This document shows, piece by piece, positions 47,681 through 56,573 of a stretch of DNA of 64,000 bases. Numbering within the stretch: position 1 is the first letter of the stretch; every line of letters starts with the position of its first letter. The notes beneath the pieces were generated by a model, which was not told the DNA's origin, made no database searches, and was given only the letters and a program-made list of their open reading frames with translations. Source of the DNA: Akkermansia muciniphila (lineage in GTDB: Bacteria; Verrucomicrobiota; Verrucomicrobiia; Verrucomicrobiales; V1-33); NCBI GenBank assembly GCA_943333275.1, contig CALQSQ010000007.1, forward strand, positions 1-64,000, read 5' to 3'. Made by a program: the position numbers and the translations under genes.

Positions 47681-48322
47681 TTAAGCCCGTCCCGTCAGGA
47701 CATCCAGCACGAGGATGGTGGCAGCATGTCGGCTGTCGATCCCTAGCTTATCAAAGATGTTCGATAGGTGGCGCTTTATGGTTCCTTCGGCAGCTCCGAG
47801 AATTGCGCTGATTTCACCGTTGCCTTTTCCCTGGGCCACCCAAAGCAGCACCTCCGCCTCTCGTGGGGAGACGCCAAGGGCCTTTTCTATGGGAACCGGG
47901 GATGTGAAGTCAGGTGGCACCGCCGTTGCATGGCGCAGGGCGTGCTGGTGGGCGGCATGGCGGGCGAGGCGGGTTTCGATGGCGGCGAGAAGATCCTCGG
48001 ATTCGACGGGTTTGGAAAGATAATCATCGGCCCCGAGATTCATGCCGGTCCGGACATCCGGCTTTTCTCCCTTGGCGGTTAGGAAGATGAAAGGAATCAT
48101 TCGCGTGGCCTGAGCGGACCTCAGGTTGCGCAGGACTTCATAGCCATCGGCCTCGGGCATCATGATATCACACAGAATCAGATCGGGGAGTTCCAGGGTG
48201 GCGGCAGCAATTCCTTCCCGCCCATTACAGGCGGTGGTGAGCCGATAGCCCTCCAATTCAAGCATAAGCGCAAGGTTTTTGCGCATCACAGGCTGGTCTT
48301 CAATAATGAGGATGTGGGTCAT
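47681..48322 (-). CDS. Response regulator, receiver + LuxR-type HTH
   Basis: This 213-aa protein starts at MTHILIIEDQ (48322). The receiver has acidic IIEDQ, the phosphoacceptor Asp in LILCDIMMPEADG, Thr in FIFLTAKGE and Lys in YLSKPVE, so it looks functional. The C-terminal GerE/LuxR domain is VSPREAEVLLWVAQGKGNGEISAILGAAEGTIKRHLSNIFDKLGI. It is the last gene of the kinase-globin-regulator operon, 20 bp after the globin. The kinase two genes upstream is the likely phosphodonor. Its DNA targets are unknown; no obvious target gene is adjacent. Confidence 0.94.
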   Translation of the reverse strand: MTHILIIEDQPVMRKNLALMLELEGYRLTTACNGREGIAAATLELPDLILCDIMMPEADGYEVLRNLRSAQATRMIPFIFLTAKGEKPDVRTGMNLGADDYLSKPVESEDLLAAIETRLARHAAHQHALRHATAVPPDFTSPVPIEKALGVSPREAEVLLWVAQGKGNGEISAILGAAEGTIKRHLSNIFDKLGIDSRHAATILVLDVLTGRA

Positions 48323-48342
48323 GGTGGTGGGTTGGGTAGAAG

Positions 48343-48786
48343 TCAGAATTCGGAGCGGGCGGGAATTTGCATTGCTTTCCAATGAGCAGCCCCCTCCTGC
48401 ATGATCCCGGTGATCCAGGCATAGGCCTCCGACCAGGCGTCCCGGGCACCGACCGTGAAATCTTTTCCAAGGACATCAGCGAAGGCCTCCAGTAAAGCGG
48501 TTCCCACGATACCGTAATGCTCGTCCACCACGCCATAGGTTGCGTGGCGCTGACCCATTTCAGCAAGCATGGGGGCAACAGATTCAGGGGCGTCCAGGCT
48601 GGTCGTGACGGTGCGCAGCATCTGCATCAACTTGACGCCCTGGGCCTCGATGTCATTGCTGAACATAGGGCGCGTTGCAGGGGCAATCTGGAAAAGGCGC
48701 TGATAAAATAGCAAAGCGACGATTCCAGCGCGGCCTTCCAGGAGGCTGAACGTATGACGGATAAGTTGAATGGCGGGGGGGCTCAT
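48343..48786 (-). CDS. Single-domain globin encoded between kinase and response regulator
   Basis: This 147-aa protein is a classical 3-over-3 globin of the flavohaemoglobin/Vitreoscilla type without a reductase domain. Helix A is PPAIQLIRHTFSLLEG and the B10 Tyr is in LLFYQRLF. The CD1 Phe is in RPMFSND, the E7-region Gln in EAQGVKLMQML and the proximal F8 His in MGQRHATYGV. The haem site therefore looks complete. It has no signal peptide and is expected in the cytoplasm. It sits 12 bp after the kinase gene and 20 bp before the regulator gene. This context suggests a haem gas-sensor partner of the kinase rather than an oxygen store. Confidence 0.92.
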   Translation of the reverse strand: MSPPAIQLIRHTFSLLEGRAGIVALLFYQRLFQIAPATRPMFSNDIEAQGVKLMQMLRTVTTSLDAPESVAPMLAEMGQRHATYGVVDEHYGIVGTALLEAFADVLGKDFTVGARDAWSEAYAWITGIMQEGAAHWKAMQIPARSEF

Positions 48787-48798
48787 GATGGCAGGAAT

Positions 48799-51063
48799 TC
48801 AATTCCAGACTGGCAGGGTGATGGTAAAAGTGGTGCCTTTTCCAGGCTGGCTGGTGAATGACACATCGCCTCCGTGAAGTTCCGCGCAGCGCTTCACAAC
48901 GACAAGACCAAGGCCGGTTCCGGGGAGGTGGCCGACGTTGTCAGCCCTGGCGAAGGGTTCAAAGAGCTTGGGCTGGTCTTCCAAGGGAATGCCGATGCCG
49001 TGGTCGGTGATGGTTATGATGGCCTTGGAGCCTTCTGCACGGAGATGAACGTGCACCGCTGCTTCCTCGGGGGAATATTTGATGGCGTTGTGCAGGAGGT
49101 TGTTAAAGATGTGGCGGAACAGCATCTCATCGATTTGAGCCGGACCGGGAAGCGGGTCCGAAGTGATGACGGTATGACCAGTTTGGGCTGCGGCAGACCG
49201 TGTCTCGTCGGCCAGGCGATGGCAAAATTCATTTAAATTGACCGGCTGTGGTTTGATATCAACACGTCCGGCCTCCGCACGCCCCAGTAAGAGGATGTCC
49301 TCCATCATGCTGGACATTTGGCGGGTGGCATGGCGGATTTCCTGGAGGTGTTCGCCGATGCGTTCGGCAGGGAGTCGGTCACGATACCGGGTCAGGATGT
49401 CGGTGGCGGACATAATGACGCCCAGCGGGGTGCGAAACTCATGTGAGACGGAACTTACGAAACGACTCTTCAGTTCCCCCACTTCACGTTCCTCTTTGAG
49501 TGAGGCATGTAAGTCTGCGCGGGCCTGCTCCAGTTCCATCGTGCGCTCTTTTACACGATTTTCAAGTGAGGCATTGAGCACCCTGATTTCATGTGAGAGG
49601 AAGCGTTCCCTGCGAAGCCTGCGACGCATGATCAGAATGCCTCCCAGGGCAAGCAGGCCGCCGCCACCGGCGATGATGAGGTTTCTTATTTGCACCGCCC
49701 GGATCACTTCCGGCGCGGTTCCTAGACTGCGAATGTCTGAGGCGCTTCGTAGCATCAAGCGCCCCTTGGCACCACCGCCGTCAGCTGACACCATTCCCGT
49801 CACTTCAATCAGGTCGTCCGTGGAATATTTCACCAAATGTTCACCGTCGGGGGATTCCAAATAGGCCTCGACCTCGGTTTCTCCGCAGCGCAGCCGAACC
49901 GCTTCCACCATCCGCGCGGCCTGCAAGGTGGCGCTGGTTTGCGAAGCTGCTCTTCCTTTGAAAGTGACCAGATTGTGCCGATGTGAACCATTCGCGATGC
50001 TGGCACCGTCGATGGGAAGTGGATCGAAATTTCCTCCGCTGCGCAAAACTCTGGCCTCACAATAACGCAACCACAATCCGAGACCAGCAGGGTCGGTAAA
50101 TGGAGAGCCAACAATTTCAATGATGTCACCTGAGCGCAGCACGGGATTCGGGACCGTGGGTGAAGTGAGTTTTGGAGCCAGGGGGTCTGGCTTCCAAGGA
50201 ATGATGAAATTTGCCAGAAAGGGAGTTCCGCCTTCATCCCGCAACCAGATCCAAGCTTCTGGAGGTGTTTGCGCGGTGTGCAAGACCGTGGCGGTGAAGC
50301 GCACGCGATTTCCGTTCCGCGCAGTGGATTTAAGCAGTTCAATCGCATTCCCAGCCGGGGCCTGGAAGCAATCCTCAGATCCCGGTATAACGACAGTTAC
50401 ATTCATGAGATCGTAGGTGGCCAGCGTCATACCCATTGCATCCGGTTTGTCGAGATTCATGCCCCGAACTCTCAGTCTGGCATTCACCCATTGCAGTGGA
50501 ATCTCTCCTTGGGGCACACCGCGAACATAAAAAATCATCCATCCCAGGTCTCCGGCCAGGATCACTTGCAAATCGCTGCCCACGCGCCGCACCTGTAGCA
50601 CGGTTCCCTCGACTTCCACCCAGCGGCGTGCATATTGACAGCGCACCACTTCCTCCAGCTTGGCGATGATGGGCGGCGGAGTCACGTTTTCATTCAGCAC
50701 GCGCATTGAGGTGATTTCGATCCGAGGTTCATCCGGCTGCTGGTTTGGTATGGCCCCGCGCGTTATGCCTGTCATCTCAACTTCGGTATTGGGCAGAGGG
50801 AGAATGCCAGTCGCCTTGTAATCTGCCAGAATGGATTCGCCGTCCTGCTGCAGATAGGCATTCGGTCCGGAGCGGCTTGTGCCGATGATAAAGGCTTTCA
50901 CAAGCACCGGCCGGCGCTCCCGCTCCGCTTCCGTAGATCCCAATGTCTTGATTTCCGCCAGGGAAGTCAAGGGTTGGGTGTCTGCCCATGCCAGGCCATG
51001 CAACCACAGCAGGATGGCTGCAGCACGCAAGATGGTTAGGAGTGATGGGAGGAGGTGGTTCAA
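48799..51063 (-). CDS. Membrane sensor histidine kinase with tandem OB-like periplasmic modules
   Basis: This 754-aa kinase has a signal-anchor (LLTILRAAAILLWLHGLAWA). A periplasmic region of ~430 residues looks like about four OB-fold-type beta modules (RRPVLVKAFIIG, RRWVEVEGTVLQV, GNRVRFTATVLH, HNLVTFKGRA). A transmembrane helix (LIIAGGGGLLALGGILIM) and a coiled coil (LNASLENRVKERTMELEQARADLHASL) follow. The HisKA motif is VSHEFRTPLG. The ATPase domain has N box NNLLHNAIKYSP, G1 DHGIGIP, F box FEPFARAD and G2 GTGLGLVVVKR. It heads an operon with globin and response regulator. The periplasmic ligand is unknown. Confidence 0.93.
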   Translation of the reverse strand: MNHLLPSLLTILRAAAILLWLHGLAWADTQPLTSLAEIKTLGSTEAERERRPVLVKAFIIGTSRSGPNAYLQQDGESILADYKATGILPLPNTEVEMTGITRGAIPNQQPDEPRIEITSMRVLNENVTPPPIIAKLEEVVRCQYARRWVEVEGTVLQVRRVGSDLQVILAGDLGWMIFYVRGVPQGEIPLQWVNARLRVRGMNLDKPDAMGMTLATYDLMNVTVVIPGSEDCFQAPAGNAIELLKSTARNGNRVRFTATVLHTAQTPPEAWIWLRDEGGTPFLANFIIPWKPDPLAPKLTSPTVPNPVLRSGDIIEIVGSPFTDPAGLGLWLRYCEARVLRSGGNFDPLPIDGASIANGSHRHNLVTFKGRAASQTSATLQAARMVEAVRLRCGETEVEAYLESPDGEHLVKYSTDDLIEVTGMVSADGGGAKGRLMLRSASDIRSLGTAPEVIRAVQIRNLIIAGGGGLLALGGILIMRRRLRRERFLSHEIRVLNASLENRVKERTMELEQARADLHASLKEEREVGELKSRFVSSVSHEFRTPLGVIMSATDILTRYRDRLPAERIGEHLQEIRHATRQMSSMMEDILLLGRAEAGRVDIKPQPVNLNEFCHRLADETRSAAAQTGHTVITSDPLPGPAQIDEMLFRHIFNNLLHNAIKYSPEEAAVHVHLRAEGSKAIITITDHGIGIPLEDQPKLFEPFARADNVGHLPGTGLGLVVVKRCAELHGGDVSFTSQPGKGTTFTITLPVWN

Positions 51064-51328
51064 GGCGGGGAATATCCAGGGAGACAGGGGAAGCCTACCT
51101 GATCATTTCCCGGAGGGCACTGCAACTTTGGATGTAGGAGTGCGGCCCCCTCCCTTCCCCTTTCCCGGGAACGGGACTGCGTCCTTAGGTGTATTGCGGA
51201 TAATCCGGGAGCATGAAACCTGTTGGACTCCTACTAGGATTCCCCAACGATCATGCCTGAAAACAGGCTCATTGGGTGCTGTATCCAAAAGCCCCTTAAA
51301 ATACTTCCATCCCTGCCGGACCTCCAAC

Positions 51329-52264
51329 ATGAACGACAACGACACCGCACCGCATGACATGACGTCGATCACGCGTTCGATTTCCTTTCACGATCCACGT
51401 CCACCACAGGAAATCCGGATGGATCTTGAACGGGACCTCATGGTTTTACTAAATGCCATGGTGGAGGATTCCCGGCTCGTGATGCCGGGAACGGTTAAGG
51501 TAGATGGTGCCACTTGCGCCGTGGTGTTGCGATTCGAAGCCGCGGGCGTGCGGACAAATTGGTATTCGTTGGTATTTGAAATGGCTTGGGGCGAACTTCC
51601 GTCGGATTCGCATGCTTACCATCGTCATGCAGCTGACGGATGGTTCGATTTATGGGCACGAAATTTCACTGACACAGGGAAAACATTTCCCGAAAAAAAT
51701 TGCACGAAACGCTACGCTGATCAAACCGCTGCGGTCCTCGGAGCGGAGGCGCACCTCAACAGCGTCGAAGCGGTTCAGCAGGAGATTATAAATGGAATGC
51801 GCGCCGGAGCATCGTTCTCAACGGCACACAAGGAGGGCGGCACCGTGCTTTCCTTTCGGGGAGATCGATTCATTCGTGCGGACTTTGGAGAATCACAGGA
51901 GCGTGTGGAATTCGCCGATGAACCCTCTTTTTTGACGGCACTAAGAAATCTCTACCAATGGGAAACAGGCCGAGGCTTCCATCCAGACCAGCCTTCTGAA
52001 TATGTGAGATGGAAACTGATGCTGCGTCTGCTCCGAAAAGCCGCGCAGGTTGATCGCCATGGGGCCGGCAAGACACTCGAGGGGCATCAACGATGGATCA
52101 TTGTGCTGGTGGCAATCGTCGTGGGTGGCGGGTTTGCGCTCCTCCGCAACCGGCGTTTCCGGATGGATCCGCCTCCGATCCCGCAAAAGTTTAACGGAAT
52201 ACCCCCTAAATTTATTCCACCTCCTCAGCCTCCTGAATGGCGGAACCCAGTTCTAGGGAGGTAG
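51329..52264 (+). CDS. Tail-anchored membrane protein of unknown function
   Basis: The 311-aa protein starts at MNDNDTAPHDMTSITRS (51329); the track ORF from 50879 reads through non-coding sequence and the kinase promoter. The first ~245 residues are soluble (DLERDLMVLLNAMVEDSRLVM, AVVLRFEAAGVRTNWYSLVFEM). One transmembrane helix (WIIVLVAIVVGGGFALL) and a Pro-rich C-terminal tail (PPPIPQKFNGIPPKFIPPPQPPEW) follow. It is divergent from the histidine kinase gene with 265 bp between them. No family is recognised. Confidence 0.75.
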   Translation: MNDNDTAPHDMTSITRSISFHDPRPPQEIRMDLERDLMVLLNAMVEDSRLVMPGTVKVDGATCAVVLRFEAAGVRTNWYSLVFEMAWGELPSDSHAYHRHAADGWFDLWARNFTDTGKTFPEKNCTKRYADQTAAVLGAEAHLNSVEAVQQEIINGMRAGASFSTAHKEGGTVLSFRGDRFIRADFGESQERVEFADEPSFLTALRNLYQWETGRGFHPDQPSEYVRWKLMLRLLRKAAQVDRHGAGKTLEGHQRWIIVLVAIVVGGGFALLRNRRFRMDPPPIPQKFNGIPPKFIPPPQPPEWRNPVLGR

Positions 52265-52678
52265 AATATTCTGACGGTCGCGAAGCGCGATGCATTCCAG
52301 AATCCTTGCCTCATGCCTGCCCATCCAGAGGGGATGTCATCAGCGCGCCTGCAATGTGACTTTGGAAGTATCTATGGCCTGCATCCAAAGACACATATGA
52401 TTACGACCTTCGGCACATGGCTGATTTTTGAAGGGGTGCGATGAATGCCGCACACCAACTGAGTGTCGCGGCCTGGCGCTGCACTTTCTGCCCTTAGGCG
52501 GAGAACTGCGCGGACCTGATTCAACCTTGGTGGGCTGTCAGCAATCCGTTCCACGCCGGGTTCCCTTGTGTGAGGGAGTCGGGGAACAACGGAAAGTTAC
52601 AGTGCCAGGCCGCGACACAACGTTGGAATTCTTTCCGTCAATTCATTCAACTCAATCACAACCAACTGCTCAATCCTA
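52265..52678. other. Intergenic region, no feature recognised
   Basis: These 414 bp contain only short ORFs without recognisable protein features on either strand. No clear promoter, hairpin or repeat was found, and no transposase remnant is recognisable. Confidence 0.4.
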
Positions 52679-55252
52679 ATGAAACAAAACGTCTCTTATC
52701 CCAAAGTCATCATTCATCGCCTGGGTGCCCCATCCGTGTCCACCATGCCTCGCGCCGCACGGACGGTTTGGCTACGCCTGCTCTGCCTGGTTCTGTTGGT
52801 TTTCGCAGCAGAATCGCTTCACGCAGGCACGCACACCTGGTCTGGTGCGGGGGCGAATACGCTCTGGAGCAATGTGGGCAACTGGTCAGCAGGCGGAGCG
52901 CCAGTGCCTGGAGAAAGCAATGTGGTGCTCATTTTCCCCTCCAATGCCACGGGCTTCACCAGTACGGTGAATGTGAACAACCTCTCTGTGGATCGCATGG
53001 AGTTCAGCAAGCCCCCTCTTGCCGGCTCGATCTACACGTTTCCCAACGGCGGCACCCCGCTGACGTTGACCGGCGTGGCGGGCGACAACATTTGGCTCAA
53101 GGACAATGTAAGTGTGATCTGGCAGCCGAACCTGACGCTACAAAACACCTGTCGCGTTAATCTCGCACTGACCAATGGCTTGCCATCCAACTTCGACATC
53201 CAGGGGATTGTGGCGGGCAACGGGGGACTCGTGAAACAAGGTGGTGGATATCTTGAGTTCAGCACGGGTGGTTCGGCCAATACCTTCCTGGGCACGATGC
53301 GCGTGGAGGCTGGCGGGGTGCTTTTAAATAAAATCGTGGGCACCCCGTGTTTTGGTGGGAACCTTGAAATCGCGGGCGGCAGCGTGCGGGTCGGGCGTTC
53401 ACATCAAATCCCGGACACCGCGGCCATTACCATCGGATTTGGCCTACTCAAACTCGAAGCAGATGTAGGCGTCGTGAGTGTGTCAGAAAGAATTGGTGCT
53501 GTGACGTTCACCTCAACCAATGCTACGAATAACATCTGGATCACCTCGCCCAACACCCTCATTCTGGGGGGCAATGTGAGCTGTGCAGCGGGAGCGGGCA
53601 TCCAGGGGCGACTGTGGGCTGACAGCCCTTCCGGGCAGATCACCCTTGATGGAACCACCCGCAGCTTCACTGTGCCGGACGAGACCTCGCAGCTCGAAAT
53701 TTACGGCAACCTCGCGGATGGCGGGGCTGCGGGTGGGCTGACCAAACTAGGAAGCGGGGAGATGATCCTTCGGACGGTCACCACGTTCTCTGGTCCGGCC
53801 ACCGTGGCGGCGGGCACACTAACCTTGGCGAATAACCAGTCTCTTGGGGGTACGGCCGGGGCGACGACTGTGCAAACTGGCGCCGTGCTGGCGCTGGGCT
53901 ACGAAAGCGAGGGGGTCACGTTGCCCGCTGGAGAAACGATCCATCTCGCAGGTACATTGCACGCAAACGATTCCTCCACCATCTCCGGGCCGATCGTGCT
54001 CTCTGGCATTCCGACGATCAGCGCAGCAGCAGGCTATACGCTAACCCACACGGGCGTGATGAGCGGGTCAGGTGCGCCCTTGAATATTGGCGGTTATGGC
54101 ACGGTGGTGATGGCGGGCACTGCGTCCAATACCATGGGGGGCTATGTTTCCGTCGGTGTTTCAAGCAATCTCCATTTGAACAAGACCAACGCAGTGGCTA
54201 TTCCCGGCACGGTCAAATTTGAAACAGTTGGAGGCACCCTGAAACTCCTGGCTCCAAATCAAATTGGCGACAGTGGCAGCGTATGGATGGCCAAAGGAGG
54301 CATTTTCGATCTTAACAGTCAAAATGAAACCATCGGCTTTCTCTTTGGCTCAACTGGCAACGGCGGCAAAGTAACCTTGGGGGACGCCACGTTGACGCTC
54401 AACGGCACTACCAACGTACAGTTAGGCAACACCGCCACCCCAGCCAAGGCCTCCATATCCGGCACCGCTCTGAGCAAGATACGCAAGCTGGGCAGCAACA
54501 CCTGGACGCTTTATCATAGCCAGTTTGGATCCAGCTCTACCTTTCCCACTCTCTCCGTAGAGGCTGGCACCGTTGAACTCTATGATGAATGGCTCGGATC
54601 CATCGAAGCCAAGGGCGGCTTGCTTCGCGGCCACGCCACTACTGGTGCCATCCTTGGCATGGGTGGCCAGGTGTGTCTGTGTGATTTCACCACGGCCAGC
54701 TTTTCTGGAGTGGCGGCGGTGCGTGTTGCGATCAATGGGGGCACGCCCGGCACGGGCTTCGATCGTATGATTTGCCATGGTGCGGTCAATCTCACAGGAC
54801 AAACGCTGCAAGTCAGCCTGGGCGCTTTCACCCCAATGACCTCAGGGCGTTTCACGATCATCGACCGAAGCGTAGGCGACGGCCCGGTGACCGGGACGTT
54901 CGCTGGCCTTCCGGAAGGTGCAGGTTTCATGCTGAACGGACTCCCCTTCCGCATCACCTACAAAGGAGGTGATTACGATAACGATGTTCAGCTCATCTTC
55001 CTCGGGACTGGCACCCCCGGCCCGGAGATCACGGGAATCACCAAGAATGGCAACAGCGTGGCGATCTCCGTCAGTTGGCTGCCAGCCATGTCGGGCCAAA
55101 GAGTTGATATCCAAAGAGCGATAGGTCCAGCACCGAATCCGCTTTCGATTTGGGGTGCGCACGGCTTCGTTATTCTGGATGCCCAGGGTAAAGGCACCTA
55201 CACCTCCAACGTATTCGGAACGAGCAACTTCTTTCGGCTGACGGCGAATTAA
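52679..55252 (+). CDS. Secreted PATR (autotransporter-associated beta-strand repeat) protein
   Basis: The 857-aa protein may start at 52679, or at 52745 where the signal peptide proper begins (MPRAARTVWLRLLCLVLLVFAAESLHA). The mature start is GTHTWSGAGANTLWSNVGNWSAGG, typical of this group. PATR-type repeats are visible (GGLVKQGGGYLEFSTGGSAN and GGLTKLGSGEMILRTVTTF). The rest is a Gly/Thr-rich beta-helix-like passenger. No C-terminal autotransporter barrel follows; it ends in a ~75-residue beta module closing with NFFRLTAN. Likely exported to the surface or medium. Function unknown. Confidence 0.85.
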   Translation: MKQNVSYPKVIIHRLGAPSVSTMPRAARTVWLRLLCLVLLVFAAESLHAGTHTWSGAGANTLWSNVGNWSAGGAPVPGESNVVLIFPSNATGFTSTVNVNNLSVDRMEFSKPPLAGSIYTFPNGGTPLTLTGVAGDNIWLKDNVSVIWQPNLTLQNTCRVNLALTNGLPSNFDIQGIVAGNGGLVKQGGGYLEFSTGGSANTFLGTMRVEAGGVLLNKIVGTPCFGGNLEIAGGSVRVGRSHQIPDTAAITIGFGLLKLEADVGVVSVSERIGAVTFTSTNATNNIWITSPNTLILGGNVSCAAGAGIQGRLWADSPSGQITLDGTTRSFTVPDETSQLEIYGNLADGGAAGGLTKLGSGEMILRTVTTFSGPATVAAGTLTLANNQSLGGTAGATTVQTGAVLALGYESEGVTLPAGETIHLAGTLHANDSSTISGPIVLSGIPTISAAAGYTLTHTGVMSGSGAPLNIGGYGTVVMAGTASNTMGGYVSVGVSSNLHLNKTNAVAIPGTVKFETVGGTLKLLAPNQIGDSGSVWMAKGGIFDLNSQNETIGFLFGSTGNGGKVTLGDATLTLNGTTNVQLGNTATPAKASISGTALSKIRKLGSNTWTLYHSQFGSSSTFPTLSVEAGTVELYDEWLGSIEAKGGLLRGHATTGAILGMGGQVCLCDFTTASFSGVAAVRVAINGGTPGTGFDRMICHGAVNLTGQTLQVSLGAFTPMTSGRFTIIDRSVGDGPVTGTFAGLPEGAGFMLNGLPFRITYKGGDYDNDVQLIFLGTGTPGPEITGITKNGNSVAISVSWLPAMSGQRVDIQRAIGPAPNPLSIWGAHGFVILDAQGKGTYTSNVFGTSNFFRLTAN

Positions 55253-55422
55253 GCGCCATTGCTCATTTCAGCCCATCCCTGTCCACTCCCGTAAATATGA
55301 TTTGCTACATCGAAAGTCGTATTTCGAGCTTTGGAATCCAAGCGTAGTTTCAGACCGTCAGAAACCCCGTTCGACCAAATGAACATCCATTAATTAAATA
55401 CCACATCCAGAAACCCAACATT

Positions 55423-55710
55423 ATGAAAACGCTCCAATTCCTCATCCTCTCCGCAGCTCTCACCGTTTCCGCCCTCGCGGATGGCAAGGTGGATTTCAAA
55501 GCTGACGACACCGCCAGCAGCCTGCTCAAACGCCAAACCGGTCAACGTGTGGAAGTCCGCCTCAAATCCGGAGAGAAAATCAGCGGCAAAGTGGAAGCCG
55601 TGGGAGAGAAGGCTGTCCACCTTTCTGCGCTTGCTGGTCAGGAATTATTTGATGCTGTCATCGTGCTTGATGACATCACCGCCGTGCTCGTCCGCACGGC
55701 AACAAAGTAA
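55423..55710 (+). CDS. Small exported Sm-like (LSM-fold) protein
   Basis: This 95-aa protein has a clean signal peptide (MKTLQFLILSAALTVSALA). The mature 75 residues read like a five-strand Sm barrel: GQRVEVRLKSGEKISGKVEAVGEKAVHLSALAG then FDAVIVLDDITAVLVR. That is the Sm1/Sm2 strand pattern of LSM proteins, found here on an exported protein, so RNA binding is unlikely. It lies 170 bp after the PATR gene and is convergent with a decayed gene. A hairpin follows its stop. Function unknown. Confidence 0.72.
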   Translation: MKTLQFLILSAALTVSALADGKVDFKADDTASSLLKRQTGQRVEVRLKSGEKISGKVEAVGEKAVHLSALAGQELFDAVIVLDDITAVLVRTATK

Positions 55711-55737
55711 ACAGCGTCCGCGGACTTACGAATAGCT

Positions 55738-55766
55738 GCCCCGGTCGGCCATGCGCCGTCCGGGGC
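55738..55766. terminator. GC-rich hairpin between convergent genes
   Basis: GCCCCGG-T-CGGC-CATGC-GCCG-T-CCGGGGC forms a 7-bp outer and 4-bp inner stem split by a T/T mismatch. It lies 28 bp after the Sm-like gene stop. No T run follows on either strand, so intrinsic termination is uncertain. Confidence 0.5.
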
Positions 55767-55778
55767 TAATCATTTGCA

Positions 55779-56573
55779 TCATGCAAGCGTCACACGCGGA
55801 TCAATGTTGCGGATATGTGCCGCAGCGGATTGGCGGTTCGGGGTGATTCCAGATTCAACCAGCCAGGCTGCCACAACGGTAGCGGATCGGTAGAGTCCGA
55901 GTTGGCAATGGACAAGGACTGTTCGGGTGGCATGGTGCTTGCGGATGAATTCAAGGGCCTCGTGCAGAGTCCCGGCATCAATAGGGACGAGGTCAAGCAG
56001 TGGGAGATTGAAATAGGCAGCGCGCTCCCGGAAGGCATGGGGAGCATTTCCCTCGGCAGTCAAGTCCAGGACAGCTAGGGGGGATTGGGAAACAAGTGCC
56101 TTCGCTTCGCGCTGTGTGTGTCGCCTGCCAAGCAGCAGGCTAGGCGCTATTTCGCGTGAGGACGGACCTTGCAGGTAACGATGCTGCACAGCTTTGGCAG
56201 CTAACATCCATGGGAGCAGGCACCATTCGGCAGCGGGCGAAAGTGTTCCATTTTCCTTTCCCAGCATACGGGGGTCGCGTCGAAAATAAGCAATCGAGAC
56301 TATGGCACACGCGACCGTTGGCCAGCCGAACCATAACCATCCGCCCCCCATGAGCGCCATGGTTCCAAAAGCAACCGCCAGACCGCCAACCCGCAGGGCC
56401 ATCCTGCGGTGCGCAGGCGTGAGCGGTTCCGATCTCCTCGGCGAGGCCGGAATCAGCACCTTGATCAACCATCCCATGAGAAACCCACTGACGACATCCA
56501 TGAAATGGTGCTGCCACACAAGGAGCGTGGAAATGCCAATGAGGATGAACCACACCTTCACGAACGAGTGCAT
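55779..56573 (-). pseudogene. Truncated PAP2 / dual-specificity phosphatase (YnbD-like) remnant
   Basis: Only the C-terminal part of a two-domain protein remains. It begins within the last PAP2 helices (VWFILIGISTLLVWQHHFMDVVSGFLMGW), lacking the N-terminal helices and the first PAP2 motif. The dual-specificity phosphatase half is complete, with VLDLTAEGNAPHAFRERAAYFNLP and the active-site HCQLGLYRSA (Cys-x5-Arg). The frame changes at about 56565 where recognisable methyltransferase sequence ends, so a deletion joined the two genes. The ORF itself is open from 56618, so a short product is possible, but a normal start is gone. Confidence 0.72.
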
